Positions 20,202-28,814 of a stretch of DNA of 64,000 nucleotides are shown here, one piece after another; position 1 is the first letter of the stretch; each line of letters starts with the position of its first letter. The stretch is taken from positions 1,249,001-1,313,000 of the forward strand of contig NZ_CP115160.1 in NCBI RefSeq assembly GCF_027594545.1, read 5' to 3'. A program made the translations under genes and the position numbers. The notes beneath the pieces are model-generated. The model was not told the DNA's origin. It saw nothing but the letters and a program-made list of their open reading frames with translations, and did not search any database. The stretch is from Algoriphagus sp. TR-M9 (GTDB lineage Bacteria > Bacteroidota > Bacteroidia > Cytophagales > Cyclobacteriaceae).

Positions 20202-20742
20202 AATGGTAGTGGTTTAGTTACATCAGGAACGACAGGGTTCCCATAAACGCTACAAAAAATTCATAATTTCTTATTCTCAGTAATGATGCATGCCCAAGAG
20301 AAATGACAGGGTTAGGTGCCGAAATTGAAAAATGACTTGGTAAACATCAACTAAGTGTATGTGACCTAAATTGAGCTCCACATTTATGAAAAACACCTTT
20401 ACCGAAAGGCACGAAAAGACAGCATCTATTTAAACGTAAGTCTAGTTTACAACTAGAAAGAGAAACCAAGTGATAAAGTGGCAATAGTATGTCCGCTATC
20501 GCGGGGTAGCAAATATGCTTTGGGGCATATCAGTAAAACTATCCCCAACTTTAATGAATTTTCAATACTTAAGTTTGCTCTGCCTTTGAATGGATTCTTA
20601 AATGCATAGGAGTCTTTTAGGTTAGTATCGGGCTTTAATCTGGCTTGCAGAATAAGCTCTGCCTGTACGCTATATACAGAATTGTATTTTACTCCTTATA
20701 TTGTCAAGGGTATTGATTCTTTTGTTTTGTAAGCCAAGTACA
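20202..20742. other. Divergent promoter region between glycan operon and Crp/Fnr gene
   Basis: About 540 bp without a gene, between two divergently read units; it must hold promoters for both. Short inverted repeats are visible (GCTA...TAGC and ATATGC...GCATAT near 20500-20530). No sequence clearly matches the Bacteroidota -7/-33 promoter consensus. Confidence 0.45.
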
Positions 20743-21324
20743 ATGAATGATTCTTTTTTTGAAGAAATTTATAATCACCCTTCCATAAGTGAGGGGCATT
20801 TGAATACAATCAGAAGTGCCCATAGGAAAGTTGCCTTCAAAAAACATGACCATGTCCTTCTGGAAGGGAGTACCAGTCATGCCTACTACTTAATCGAGGA
20901 GGGAATGTTCAGATCATATCTCATTGATTATCAAGGGAATGAAATAACTACTGATTTTTTTGTTTCAAATGACATTTTGATTGAGGTTGCATCTTTATTC
21001 CTTCGTATTCCCTCCAAAGAAAACATCCAGGCTTTAAGCGACGGGATAGTCTGGGAGATTGATTTTGAGGCTTTTCAAAACCTGTATCGCAGCATACCTG
21101 GATTTACAGAATGGGGAAGGACCTGGATGACAAATCAACTTTTTGAAGCCAAAAACCGTGCTGTAAAAATGCATACCCTAAGTGCATCGCAACGATATTT
21201 GGAACTGATGAGTGCTAAACCGGAGGTGATCAAAAGGGCCCCGCTAAAGCATATTGCCACCTATCTAGGTATTACTGATACCTCATTAAGTAGAATTAGA
21301 AAAGAAATGCTCCTGCAGCGCTAG
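20743..21324 (+). CDS. Crp/Fnr family transcriptional regulator
   Basis: 193 residues from the ATG at 20743; an in-frame TTG at 20701 would add 14 hydrophobic, poorly fitting residues, so the ATG is preferred. An N-terminal cyclic-nucleotide-binding-like beta barrel (about 15-125: HDHVLLEGSTSHAYYLIEEG) is followed by a dimer helix and a C-terminal HTH (about 145-190: LKHIATYLGITDTSLSRIRKE). No four-Cys Fe-S motif is seen, so it is not a canonical oxygen sensor. It probably controls the three small genes that follow on the same strand. Confidence 0.9.
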   Translation: MNDSFFEEIYNHPSISEGHLNTIRSAHRKVAFKKHDHVLLEGSTSHAYYLIEEGMFRSYLIDYQGNEITTDFFVSNDILIEVASLFLRIPSKENIQALSDGIVWEIDFEAFQNLYRSIPGFTEWGRTWMTNQLFEAKNRAVKMHTLSASQRYLELMSAKPEVIKRAPLKHIATYLGITDTSLSRIRKEMLLQR

Positions 21325-21344
21325 AACTTGCCTTATGACAAGTT
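21325..21344 (+). terminator. Short hairpin directly after the Crp/Fnr stop codon
   Basis: AACTTG (21325-21330) pairs with CAAGTT (21339-21344) across an 8-nt loop, with a T-rich stretch about 13 nt later. The stem is only 6 bp, so this is a weak terminator or attenuator ahead of the VOC gene. Confidence 0.35.
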
Positions 21345-21389
21345 ATTCTTGCTATCCTTTTCTCAATTTTACTTCCATACCCACTAACA

Positions 21390-21782
21390 ATGAGAAATAT
21401 GGAAAAAATTAATCCTGTAGTTTGGTTTGAGATTTATGTTGAGAACATAGATAGAGCGGTTTCGTTTTACGAAAATGTATTTGAAGTTTCACTTGAAGAT
21501 ATGAGTGATCCATCGGATCCAAGCATACTGATGAAATGCTTCCCCAGTGATATGGAAAATTACGGAGCAGCCGGGGCACTGGTAAAAATGGACGGAGTAA
21601 AACCGTCCTCCGAAGGCAGTATTGTTTATTTTGGTTGTGAAGATTGCAAAGTATTGGAAAAACGTGTCGTAGACAATGGGGGGTATATTATTCAACCCAA
21701 AATGTCTATTGGTGAGCATGGTTTTGTTTCTCTTATTAAAGATACCGAAGGCAACTCAATCGGTTTTCATAGCAGAAGTTAA
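21390..21782 (+). CDS. VOC-superfamily (glyoxalase/bleomycin-resistance fold) protein
   Basis: 130 residues from the ATG at 21390; a second ATG at 21399 gives a start (MEKINPVVWFEIYVENIDRA) closer to family members. The paired beta-alpha-beta-beta-beta halves are clear: WFEIYVENIDRAVSFYENVF in the first, and VYFGCEDCKVLEKRVVDNGG with the closing ISIGFHS-like strand (EGNSIGFHSRS) in the second. These proteins are metal-dependent lyases, dioxygenases or binding proteins; the activity here is unknown. The next gene starts 9 nt after its stop. Confidence 0.88.
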   Translation: MRNMEKINPVVWFEIYVENIDRAVSFYENVFEVSLEDMSDPSDPSILMKCFPSDMENYGAAGALVKMDGVKPSSEGSIVYFGCEDCKVLEKRVVDNGGYIIQPKMSIGEHGFVSLIKDTEGNSIGFHSRS

Positions 21783-21791
21783 GCTGGGCTA

Positions 21792-22187
21792 ATGGAAAGC
21801 ATAGAACAAATAAACTATCTTAAATGTCCTGTAGCTACGGTTTATCAAGCGCTCACTTCTCAGTCCGGACTGGGGCAAATCTGGACAAAAAAACTCAAGG
21901 TGAAAGCTGAACTTGGCTTTCTAAACGAGTTTGATTTTGATGAAGGCTATATCACAAAGTTTAGAATTGTTGAGCTCATTGAAAACCGAAAAATAATCTG
22001 GGAATGCGTAGAATCAGATCCTGAATGGATAGGGACTAAAGTTTCCTTTGAGCTGAATGAGAAAGACAGTGTCACTCAGGTAACTTTAAATCACTACGAA
22101 TGGAGAGCACGCACTGATTTTTACCGCTGGTGTAGCTACAACTGGGCCATTTTACTTCATCGCCTTAAGGCATATTGCGAAGCCTAA
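21792..22187 (+). CDS. SRPBCC/START-fold (AHSA1-like) protein
   Basis: 131 residues. The N-terminal INYLKCPVATVYQALTSQSG and a central GYITKFRIVELIENRKIIWE followed by the beta strands SVTQVTLNHYEW match the Activator-of-Hsp90-homologue branch of the SRPBCC fold, which binds hydrophobic ligands in a deep cavity. No catalytic residues are evident. It is 9 nt downstream of the VOC gene, so the two are co-transcribed. Ligand unknown. Confidence 0.85.
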   Translation: MESIEQINYLKCPVATVYQALTSQSGLGQIWTKKLKVKAELGFLNEFDFDEGYITKFRIVELIENRKIIWECVESDPEWIGTKVSFELNEKDSVTQVTLNHYEWRARTDFYRWCSYNWAILLHRLKAYCEA

Positions 22188-22326
22188 GGCTCCCGATTTT
22201 CACAGGCTCAATGCCAAAATTAGGGGCCTAGCCGGAAAGGGATCCAAAGAAAGAGCTCAGCTTATGAGGTATTTCGATTCCCGATAGCCACAAATTCAGT
22301 CTATTATTCAATAAAAATTCTATGTG

Positions 22327-22704
22327 ATGACTAAAATCATCTCCCATCCAAATTGCGGAAACTCACCTAAAATGGAGTTCTTGAAAGCGTTTAATATAGC
22401 TTTTGCCAAAGGAGATACCTCATTTTTGATTGAAAGTGTCACAGACGACATGCTGTGGGACATCGTTGGTGATAAAAAAATTCTAGGGAAAAAGGCATTT
22501 GGAGAGGAATTAGAGCAGGTAAATTTGTTAAAAGTAGAGGAGCTCCGGTTGGAACAAATCTTATCGCACGGGAAAGAGGGCGCAGCAAATGGGGTGATGA
22601 AAATGGAGAACGGGAAAAGGTATGCCTTTGCAGATTTTTACGTTTTTCAGGGAGCAAAAGGCTTAAAGGTTAAAGCGATAACTTCCTATTGCTTAGAGGT
22701 ATAA
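22327..22704 (+). CDS. NTF2-like / SnoaL-type small protein
   Basis: 125 residues from the ATG at 22327 (a GTG one codon earlier is less likely). The N-terminal helix KMEFLKAFNIAFAKGDTSFL, followed by VTDDMLWDIVGDKKILGKKAF and a series of long beta strands ending in FQGAKGLKVKAITSYCLE, follows the cone-shaped NTF2-like fold common in small polyketide cyclases and stress proteins. No catalytic Asp/His dyad can be assigned. It is 139 nt after the SRPBCC gene and could be in the same transcript. Confidence 0.8.
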   Translation: MTKIISHPNCGNSPKMEFLKAFNIAFAKGDTSFLIESVTDDMLWDIVGDKKILGKKAFGEELEQVNLLKVEELRLEQILSHGKEGAANGVMKMENGKRYAFADFYVFQGAKGLKVKAITSYCLEV

Positions 22705-22749
22705 GGGGAACGGTTTTCGAAGAGGAATATGCTTGTTCCCAGCATTGAG

Positions 22750-23055
22750 TTAGCTACTGCTTAAGCTAGTACTGACCTCAGGCAGATCTTCTAGGAGGTT
22801 GTGCAGGTAGCCCGCTCCGTGTGCATTTAGGTACTGCTCTTGGTCCTCATTTACTTCTACTTTTACTGGTATTTCCTTGTTATCAACCTGGATAAACAGT
22901 TCGTAATCTCCAGCGATCACCCCTTTGATGGCTTCCTTACTACTGATGATCCATCTGTCTCCCGTATTATTGATGCCACCGATCTTTAGGATTTTACTGG
23001 TATTGTTGGCAGGTGAATCTGTTTGAATAAACCTTACAATTAATTTTCTAATCAT
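22750..23055 (-). CDS. DUF3892 domain protein
   Basis: 101 residues covering one complete DUF3892 domain: VRFIQTDS at the start, the central ILKIGGINNTGDRWIISSKE, AIKGVIAGDYELFIQVDN, and the closing YLNAHGAGYLHNLLEDLPE. These small proteins are widespread in Bacteroidota and Firmicutes and have no established function. No signal peptide or membrane segment. It is convergent with the NTF2-like gene (45 nt apart). Confidence 0.8.
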   Translation of the reverse strand: MIRKLIVRFIQTDSPANNTSKILKIGGINNTGDRWIISSKEAIKGVIAGDYELFIQVDNKEIPVKVEVNEDQEQYLNAHGAGYLHNLLEDLPEVSTSLSSS

Positions 23056-23136
23056 GTTGACTGCTTGCTTAAATCTTCTTTTGGAACATGCATTTTTGTA
23101 CGGCTCCTAATGCATGTCTTTTCTAAAAGAACTTTT

Positions 23137-23393
23137 TTACCTGAATGTCTTTAGTTTTACTCCTTTTTCCAGCAAAAGCTGAAGGAGGATTTCCGCATCC
23201 TTTTCCAAATCCTGTTCTAACAGTAAACGAATGGATTTAGAAAGTGCTATGATTTCTTTTCCCTTTTTCAAGCGGTCAAATGGAAAGGGGCCCTTTGCAC
23301 CTCCAGCATTATCTCCATTTTTTGAACCGCCCTTTTCTCTATCGCTTTTAATTCGCTGCAGATTTCTGCCCAGTTTTGGTTTAGTGTAGGCAT
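23137..23393 (-). pseudogene. Frameshifted small helical protein gene (about 85 codons)
   Basis: Reading from an ATG at 23393 gives MPTLNQNWAEICSELKAIEK, then AVQKMEIMLEVQRAPF, before the frame breaks. The next frame continues as a good helical protein (PFPFDRLKKGKEIIALSKS, then LLLEQDLEKDAEILLQLLLE) to a TAA at 23137. The total length of 257 nt is one base short of 86 codons. The lost base lies at or near the runs AAAGGGCCCCTTT (coding strand, around 23282-23298). It is either a recent one-base deletion in a small all-alpha protein or a sequencing error. No family recognised. Confidence 0.55.
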
Positions 23394-23979
23394 AACTTTT
23401 TATGGATATCCGCTTTCTTACCAGTAGCGAGAGAAATTATGGGTTAAGGTTTTTTTCTACGTACTGTGGGCAGTGGACTGTTGTCGGTGGACGATTGTCC
23501 GCTACTATCCAGCCTCATTCTTTAACTACTGGCATCATTGCGGATAATCAGATAACTTTTTCTAAAGATAGAACCCAAAAGTTATACACGATGAATTATC
23601 AAAACCTGTTCGATTCTATTAGGACACTTGCTGTCAAAGTTTAGTTGAGGGTATTTGATAAGTTTATGAGTATATATGAATATCCGCTTTTCTGCCAGTA
23701 AGGAGGCAAAAGCAGCATAGGATATGTTAAACTTAAGAATTGAGGCCCCTTCAGCCTGACCTGCTCCTGCGGAAGTCACCGGTCATCGGTCTTCTGGCCG
23801 GTTGAGCAGAGAATCATTGGTTAATAGCATCATTACATATATCCATGTATATGAATTACTTCAGATGCCAATTCAATGAACAAACGGTTAGTTTTTTATT
23901 TAGTTATAATGCTTTAAAGGTGGTTCATACTTAGCCTTTTCTGTTACCTGAATTTTCTGACTGCTATGCCTTGCTGATT
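23394..23979. other. Gene-free region with degenerate repeats
   Basis: Two diverged copies of a roughly 30-bp element occur in direct orientation: 23401-23430 and 23675-23705, sharing ATATCCGCTTT and CCAGTA. There is also a short imperfect tandem repeat near 23470-23500 (GTGGACTGTTGTC followed by GTGGACGATTGTC). Short ORFs on both strands lack any recognisable protein features. This looks like decayed DNA next to a broken gene. Confidence 0.45.
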
Positions 23980-25440
23980 TCAGATATGGAGCAACGCTTT
24001 GATCTGCTCTTCTTCCTGATCATTTTCCATCATGATCATCAGTTCGTCTTCAGCTTCGAGTTCTGTTTGACCATTAGGAGTGATGAATTTTCCACCTCTC
24101 TTTACTAGTACTATTAAGCATGTACTGGGAAAGCCGAGCTCCAGAATTTTTTTGCCTTGGACTGGGCTGGCCTGCGGGATTTGTACTTCTAAAATAGCAT
24201 TTTTAAAATCTTCGGAAAGTTCGATGTCCAGCATGGAACGCTTTTTTAATGAAGCGGGAAGGGAGAGGTGCAGTAGTTTTGCTGCCAAGGGCAAGGTAGT
24301 GGCCTGAATGGCGACAGAAGCCAGCACAATAAAGAAAACGATATGAAAGATCATCGCAGATTGCTCTATATCAGCTATTAGCGGTAAAGTTGCAAAAACG
24401 ATCGGGACGGCGCCCCGTAATCCTACCCATGAAATGAATGCCTTTTCGCGAAGCTTAAACTTAAAGAATGAGAGAGAAATGAAAACCCCTAAAGGCCTAG
24501 CTACAAAGATTAGAAACAATGCGGCCAAAATTGCGATTCCTGATATAGGAATGAGCTGCTTAGGGAAAACCAAGAGTCCTAGGGTGATAAACATGATGAC
24601 CTGCATCAGCCAGGCCACACCATCAAAGAACTTCATCAGACTCTTTTTATGAGCCATTTTGCCATTGCCCACTGTGATGGCACTGATATAAACCGCCAGG
24701 AAACCGTTGCCTCCTAGTAGATCAACAAAGGTATAGGTAATGAGTACCAGTGCCAAGAGCATAACTGGGTATAAGCCTTCAAAATCCAGGTTGACTTTAT
24801 TGGTCAGCAGGACCGTCGCTCTTCCAAACAACCATCCTAGAAGACCGCCGACGAGCATTTGGATGAAAAATAAGGGGATGATTTCCCAAAGGGAGCCTGT
24901 TTCGAGGGTGATCAATCCCAGAAGGGATACCGTAAGGAAGTAAGCCATAGGGTCGTTACTGCCGCTTTCCAGTTCCAAAAGAGGTCTAAGGTGGCCCTTT
25001 AGTCCTATGCTTTTGGCTCTCAAAACAGAGAAAACCGCTGCTGCATCAGTAGATGAAACTATGGCTCCCAATAACAAACTTTCCTGAAACCCGAGTCCTG
25101 TGATCAGGTAGACAAAAGTTCCCAAGGTAACACTGGTGAGTAATACCCCCAGCGTAGAAAGTGTGATTCCTGGCTTCAGTACCGGTTTGATACTGGGCCA
25201 TTTGGTATCAAGACCACCTGAATACAGAATGTATGTAAGTGCAATGATACCTAGGAACTGGGCAATGTACGGATTGTCAAACCGAATTCCTCCGATTCCA
25301 TCGGAACCTGCCAACATACCCACCCCCAGAAATATTAAAAGCATGGGAATGCCTGTTTTACCCGCAGTCTTGCTGGCAAGTACACCGGCTAAGAGAAGGA
25401 GCGAGCTAATCAGAAGAATGTTTTCAGCGGTTAAGGTCAT
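23980..25440 (-). CDS. Potassium/proton antiporter (CPA1 family) with C-terminal RCK_C domain
   Basis: 486 residues from the ATG at 25440 (MTLTAENILLISSLLLLAGV); an upstream in-frame GTG at 25479 would add 13 residues atypical of the family. Around 12-13 membrane helices fill residues 5-400, with family motifs LYSGGLDTKWPSIKPVL, IVSSTDAAAVFSVLRAK, LELESGSNDPMAYFLT and SWVGLRGAVPIVFATLPL. A soluble TrkA-C/RCK_C domain covers about 405-486. It exchanges K+ (or Na+) for H+ at the inner membrane and is often gated by a cytoplasmic ligand. Single gene. Confidence 0.93.
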   Translation of the reverse strand: MTLTAENILLISSLLLLAGVLASKTAGKTGIPMLLIFLGVGMLAGSDGIGGIRFDNPYIAQFLGIIALTYILYSGGLDTKWPSIKPVLKPGITLSTLGVLLTSVTLGTFVYLITGLGFQESLLLGAIVSSTDAAAVFSVLRAKSIGLKGHLRPLLELESGSNDPMAYFLTVSLLGLITLETGSLWEIIPLFFIQMLVGGLLGWLFGRATVLLTNKVNLDFEGLYPVMLLALVLITYTFVDLLGGNGFLAVYISAITVGNGKMAHKKSLMKFFDGVAWLMQVIMFITLGLLVFPKQLIPISGIAILAALFLIFVARPLGVFISLSFFKFKLREKAFISWVGLRGAVPIVFATLPLIADIEQSAMIFHIVFFIVLASVAIQATTLPLAAKLLHLSLPASLKKRSMLDIELSEDFKNAILEVQIPQASPVQGKKILELGFPSTCLIVLVKRGGKFITPNGQTELEAEDELMIMMENDQEEEQIKALLHI

Positions 25441-25758
25441 CGGAAAGCATATGGAACAACCAAAACTAATAAAGATCACGTTATTTTCTGATTGGCTATT
25501 CCAGAATATGGTCTGTGAAAAAGGTGCACCAAGAATTTCTAACCCTAAGCCTATTATAGTAATACTGATTTAGAAGCCTTTGCGTTGAAGATTCCTGCGG
25601 ATCAAGAAAAGGTCATATTCTGGTGAAGGCTGATATTGCAATGGGACATTAATGTCAAACCTGTATAAGCATTTCAAATGGAGGAGGATCCTTTATCAGC
25701 TACACCTGTTTTGTCCCGTTGCGATGAGTTTTACAGATTGTTCTATCGGCATATTTGG
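25441..25758. other. Intergenic region upstream of the antiporter
   Basis: About 320 bp between the antiporter start and the terminator of the PRC-barrel gene. It must hold the antiporter promoter. I see no other element. Confidence 0.4.
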
Positions 25759-25810
25759 AAAAAAAAATGGAAGTCATAGTGCTATGCCTTTTGCATGTCT
25801 ATGACTTCCA
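25759..25810 (-). terminator. Strong terminator of the PRC-barrel gene
   Basis: A 12-bp perfect stem: TGGAAGTCATAG (25768-25779) with CTATGACTTCCA (25799-25810). An inner ATGC/GCAT pair sits in the loop. On the minus strand it is followed by about nine T residues (the A-run at 25759-25767). It lies 35 nt after the stop codon. Confidence 0.9.
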
Positions 25811-25844
25811 GGTAATGCTATCCTATTCTCTGGGATAACAGCTT

Positions 25845-26375
25845 CTATAGAAGCGGTTCTCCGCCTCTTCTCACCTCAGATTGCCTAGTTCCGCGGTGAT
25901 CCCTTTCAAGGAAGCCATCGCCATATTCTTCTCCTCTGATTCTATCGGTACCTTGGTCAAACCTATCCTCTCTAGTGTAAAAGACTGCATTTTGGTGGTC
26001 ATAGCGACCGTACAAACTTCTAGGTTCCTCACTGTAATAGGTACGCATGGTATGTAGAAACTCTGCCTGAGGTCCAGAAGGCCATGAATCCTTGTCAAAA
26101 CCTGGTGCATTTTCCAAGGTTTCTTTGGTTTCCTTTACGATAATCACATCTTCCTGAACCGGATGGAAATTGAAAGACTCCATAGGCAAGGCCAAGAGTT
26201 TTGACCCTAGGTTAAGGAATCCTTCATCTACTTTCAATACCACATAATCGATTTCATTGGTGGTGGTGTTGATCATCAGATCTTTGATGCTGCCCACTGC
26301 TTCATCTCTAGCGGTTTTTACTTTGCAATCAACTGCTGTAGTAGCGCTGATTTTGGAATTAAGTGTAGTGTTCAT
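25845..26375 (-). CDS. PRC-barrel domain stress-type protein
   Basis: 176 residues, soluble. A PRC barrel covers about residues 10-85 (VDCKVKTARDEAVGSIKDLM, then INEIDYVVLKVDEGFL-type strands and LLALPMESFNF). A tail rich in charged and aromatic residues follows (RTYYSEEPRSLYGRYDH, many Arg/Glu/Gly), probably disordered. PRC-barrel proteins bind other proteins or surfaces; in this clade they often sit among general-stress genes. Monocistronic, with its own terminator downstream. Confidence 0.88.
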   Translation of the reverse strand: MNTTLNSKISATTAVDCKVKTARDEAVGSIKDLMINTTTNEIDYVVLKVDEGFLNLGSKLLALPMESFNFHPVQEDVIIVKETKETLENAPGFDKDSWPSGPQAEFLHTMRTYYSEEPRSLYGRYDHQNAVFYTREDRFDQGTDRIRGEEYGDGFLERDHRGTRQSEVRRGGEPLL

Positions 26376-26785
26376 GGTGTTGTTGGTTAGTTTTAACTAT
26401 TTACTATTTATAACTCCATATCTATGCCAGGCACCTGTACATGGTTTATTGGGCGTTCAGAGGTTTTCTGAAAAAATTCATGTGACAGGTTTCTCCTTTT
26501 CGAGTAAGGAATTGGTTGTAGATGAGCAATAAGCCTGATTTTTTTTCGAAAAAATGATTCTCCGCCATAATGCCATTTCATTCAAAATGCCAGATGTTAG
26601 CTTAGAAATTATTTGAGTGTAAACACCTGACTTGGTAAGCCTGATTATTAAAAAGAAAACCCTGGAGAAAGTAAATGAGATTACTTTCTCCAGGGCTGAG
26701 TTTGTTTGGAAGTAACTATGTCGATATTTCCGTTGAAGCTGAAATCTAAAGTAAAGTTGAATTCCCTTGCAGAAGGGGAGGTTAT
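26376..26785. other. Intergenic region with a terminator
   Basis: About 410 bp without a gene. It contains the hairpin at 26660-26695 and, in its left part, presumably the promoter of the PRC-barrel gene. Nothing else stands out. Confidence 0.45.
26649..26695 (-). terminator. Terminator of the PepSY-like lipoprotein gene
   Basis: A perfect 15-bp stem, CCCTGGAGAAAGTAA (26660-26674) with TTACTTTCTCCAGGG (26681-26695), and a 6-nt loop. The minus strand continues into TTTTCTTTTT (26650-26659 on the plus strand). It sits about 90 nt after the stop codon of the lipoprotein gene. Confidence 0.9.
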
Positions 26786-27178
26786 TTAATCCAATACTTC
26801 TCTTCTTTTACCATCTTCGTCGAAAGTGAAAGTCTCGCTTATATTTCCTTTCATCTTGAATTCAAGTTCATAATAAGTGATTCCATTTTCTATAAATCTT
26901 CTCTTTACCAGTATACTGTCAGGATGCAGATCGTCGGTATTTTCTATGACGTTGATCAGATCTTTCGGCATATTGATGGAATCTGTCATTTCTATGACTA
27001 CCGGCATGGTGGATCCATCTACTAAGTATCTGGTAGAGTCACCCTCAGGAATTTGACCATTTTCCTGATCGACTTCCAGTTTTCCTGTTGGATCATTGTG
27101 GGAGTTTTCCTCTCTTTCGTTACATGATATTAACCCAATTCCAAGGGTTAATGCGATTATAAGTGATGAAGTTTTCAT
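26786..27178 (-). CDS. PepSY-like lipoprotein (paralogue of 30962-31333)
   Basis: 130 residues with a lipobox (GLISC, Cys19), so it is lipid-anchored. After an acidic linker comes a PepSY-like alpha/beta unit: MPKDLINVIENTDDLHPDSI, then NGITYYELEFKM, then ISETFTFDEDGKRREV. The YYELEF strand and the F-x-E/D-x-G-K ending match the BLIP-like PepSY domains of Bacteroidota. It shares layout and key residues with the gene at 30962. It may follow the dehydrogenase gene in one transcript (84 nt gap). Function unknown; PepSY units often bind or inhibit peptidases. Confidence 0.8.
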   Translation of the reverse strand: MKTSSLIIALTLGIGLISCNEREENSHNDPTGKLEVDQENGQIPEGDSTRYLVDGSTMPVVIEMTDSINMPKDLINVIENTDDLHPDSILVKRRFIENGITYYELEFKMKGNISETFTFDEDGKRREVLD

Positions 27179-27262
27179 GATTTATTAGTTGTTGTTGTTT
27201 TAGAAATCTATCTGTTTGTTTTAGGGTAATTTGAACGTATAGGAATAGGATTGTATAGTTAA

Positions 27263-28540
27263 TTACTGTACGCGTACCTGCCAGAGTGTATTTCCACTGT
27301 CATCATTCACCAAAAGTGAACCGTCCGGCATGACCGTTACGTCTACCGGCCTTCCGTAAACCTCAGATTTTTCCTCATCAGCTATAAATCCAGTCATGAA
27401 GTCCTCTGGTTCTCCTGTAGGCTTTCCATTCGCAAACGGGACAAAAAGTACCTTATAACCGCTGAGTTCCTTTCTGTTCCAAGATCCGTGCTGACCTACA
27501 AAGGCTCCATTTTTATACTTATCAGGAAATGCATCACTAGTATAGAAAGTGAGTCCAAGAGAGGCTGTATGGCTTCCCACAGGCACATCTGGGATTATAG
27601 TCTGAGTTACTTTGTCGGTACCTTTACCCTCCATCCTTGGATCTGGAATTTGTCCAAAGTAGGAGTAGGGCCAACCATAAAATCCATCCTTTTTCACACT
27701 TGTGATGTAGTCAGGAACCAAATTATTGCCCAGTTCATCCCGCTCATTTACTGCCGTCCACAGCTCTCCATTTACAGGATTCCAGGACATCCCTACTGGA
27801 TTTCTTAAACCAGTGGCATAAAGAATCTCACCTGATCCATCAGGATTGACCTCCAGGATTGCTGCTCTTCTGATCTCTTCTTCCATTCCATACTCTGCGA
27901 CGTTACTGGCCGAACCTACAGAGATGTAAATTTTTGAATTGTCCTCGTTTGCAATTAGATTTCTAGTCCAATGATTGTTGTATCCTCCGGCTGGCAATTC
28001 TACGATTTTCTCTCCCTCTCCTTCTAATTTGATTTGACCTTCTTTATAAGGGAAGCGGTAGAGACCATCCGTATTGGCAATATAAAAGGTCTGGCCAATG
28101 ATCAGCATTCCATAGGGTTGATTTAGGCCATCTTTAAAAACTTCCCGCACTTCATATTGCTCATCATTATTTTTATCCTGGAAAACAGTGATTCTGTCTG
28201 AGCTTTTCTTGGTATTGCTTTCTACCACAAATAAATCCTTGTTTGGACCAACGTAAGTCGCCCTTGGATTATCGAGATCAGAGGCAAATTTCGTCACCGT
28301 AAATCCTTCTGGTACTTTGGGTGTCTGGCCTTCTGACCAACCTATTACTTTACTGCGATTGGTAGTAGGCTCCGAAGAGTATGGGGAAGGTAAGATTAGC
28401 TCTCCTATGGCAGTTTGTACGGTGTCTGCACTTTGTTGTCCAAGTTCTTTCTTTTCCTCCGAGGATACTTTTTCCTTACAAGCAATTACTAAGCAGGCGC
28501 CGAAGAAAAGTAGTAGGGTAGGTTTGAATCTATAATCCAT
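27263..28540 (-). CDS. Sorbosone dehydrogenase-like (PQQ-type beta-propeller) lipoprotein
   Basis: 425 residues; lipobox VIAC (Cys21). A six-bladed propeller fills about 75-425: PEGFTVTKFASDLDNPRATY, GLRNPVGMSWNPVNGELWTA with NERDELG, KDGFYGWPYSYFG, GQHGSWNR and GRPVDVTVMPDGSLLVND. These are the motifs of the L-sorbosone dehydrogenase / soluble glucose dehydrogenase family, whose active members oxidise sugars with PQQ. The His, Arg and Asp positions expected around the cofactor are present in these motifs, but cofactor use cannot be proven here. Periplasmic or outer-membrane face. Confidence 0.88.
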   Translation of the reverse strand: MDYRFKPTLLLFFGACLVIACKEKVSSEEKKELGQQSADTVQTAIGELILPSPYSSEPTTNRSKVIGWSEGQTPKVPEGFTVTKFASDLDNPRATYVGPNKDLFVVESNTKKSSDRITVFQDKNNDEQYEVREVFKDGLNQPYGMLIIGQTFYIANTDGLYRFPYKEGQIKLEGEGEKIVELPAGGYNNHWTRNLIANEDNSKIYISVGSASNVAEYGMEEEIRRAAILEVNPDGSGEILYATGLRNPVGMSWNPVNGELWTAVNERDELGNNLVPDYITSVKKDGFYGWPYSYFGQIPDPRMEGKGTDKVTQTIIPDVPVGSHTASLGLTFYTSDAFPDKYKNGAFVGQHGSWNRKELSGYKVLFVPFANGKPTGEPEDFMTGFIADEEKSEVYGRPVDVTVMPDGSLLVNDDSGNTLWQVRVQ

Positions 28541-28814
28541 AAATTTTGCTGTTGAGGTGCGATTTGAAATTGATTCAATCCATTAGCCAAAAATGTAAAA
28601 AACTGCTTGTAGTCCGATTAGATCAGGTTTATCTGCTGAGTTTTCACCGTGAACCCTATATGATTTTTTCAATAAAGAAAAATTATTCCCACTTGTGAGG
28701 AGAAACCTGCCCAATTTTTAATGGGGAAGTGGAGGCTTTTCAGTCATATTTCCATGGAAAAGTTTGATGTATTCTCTCTTCAGAGCTGATTGTTTCGCAA
28801 ACAATAACTGAAAA

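Noticed and set aside
23402..23779. Two short ORFs (80 codons plus strand, 65 codons minus strand)
   Set aside because: They overlap each other in a repeat-rich decayed region, and neither has a recognisable motif or plausible leader.
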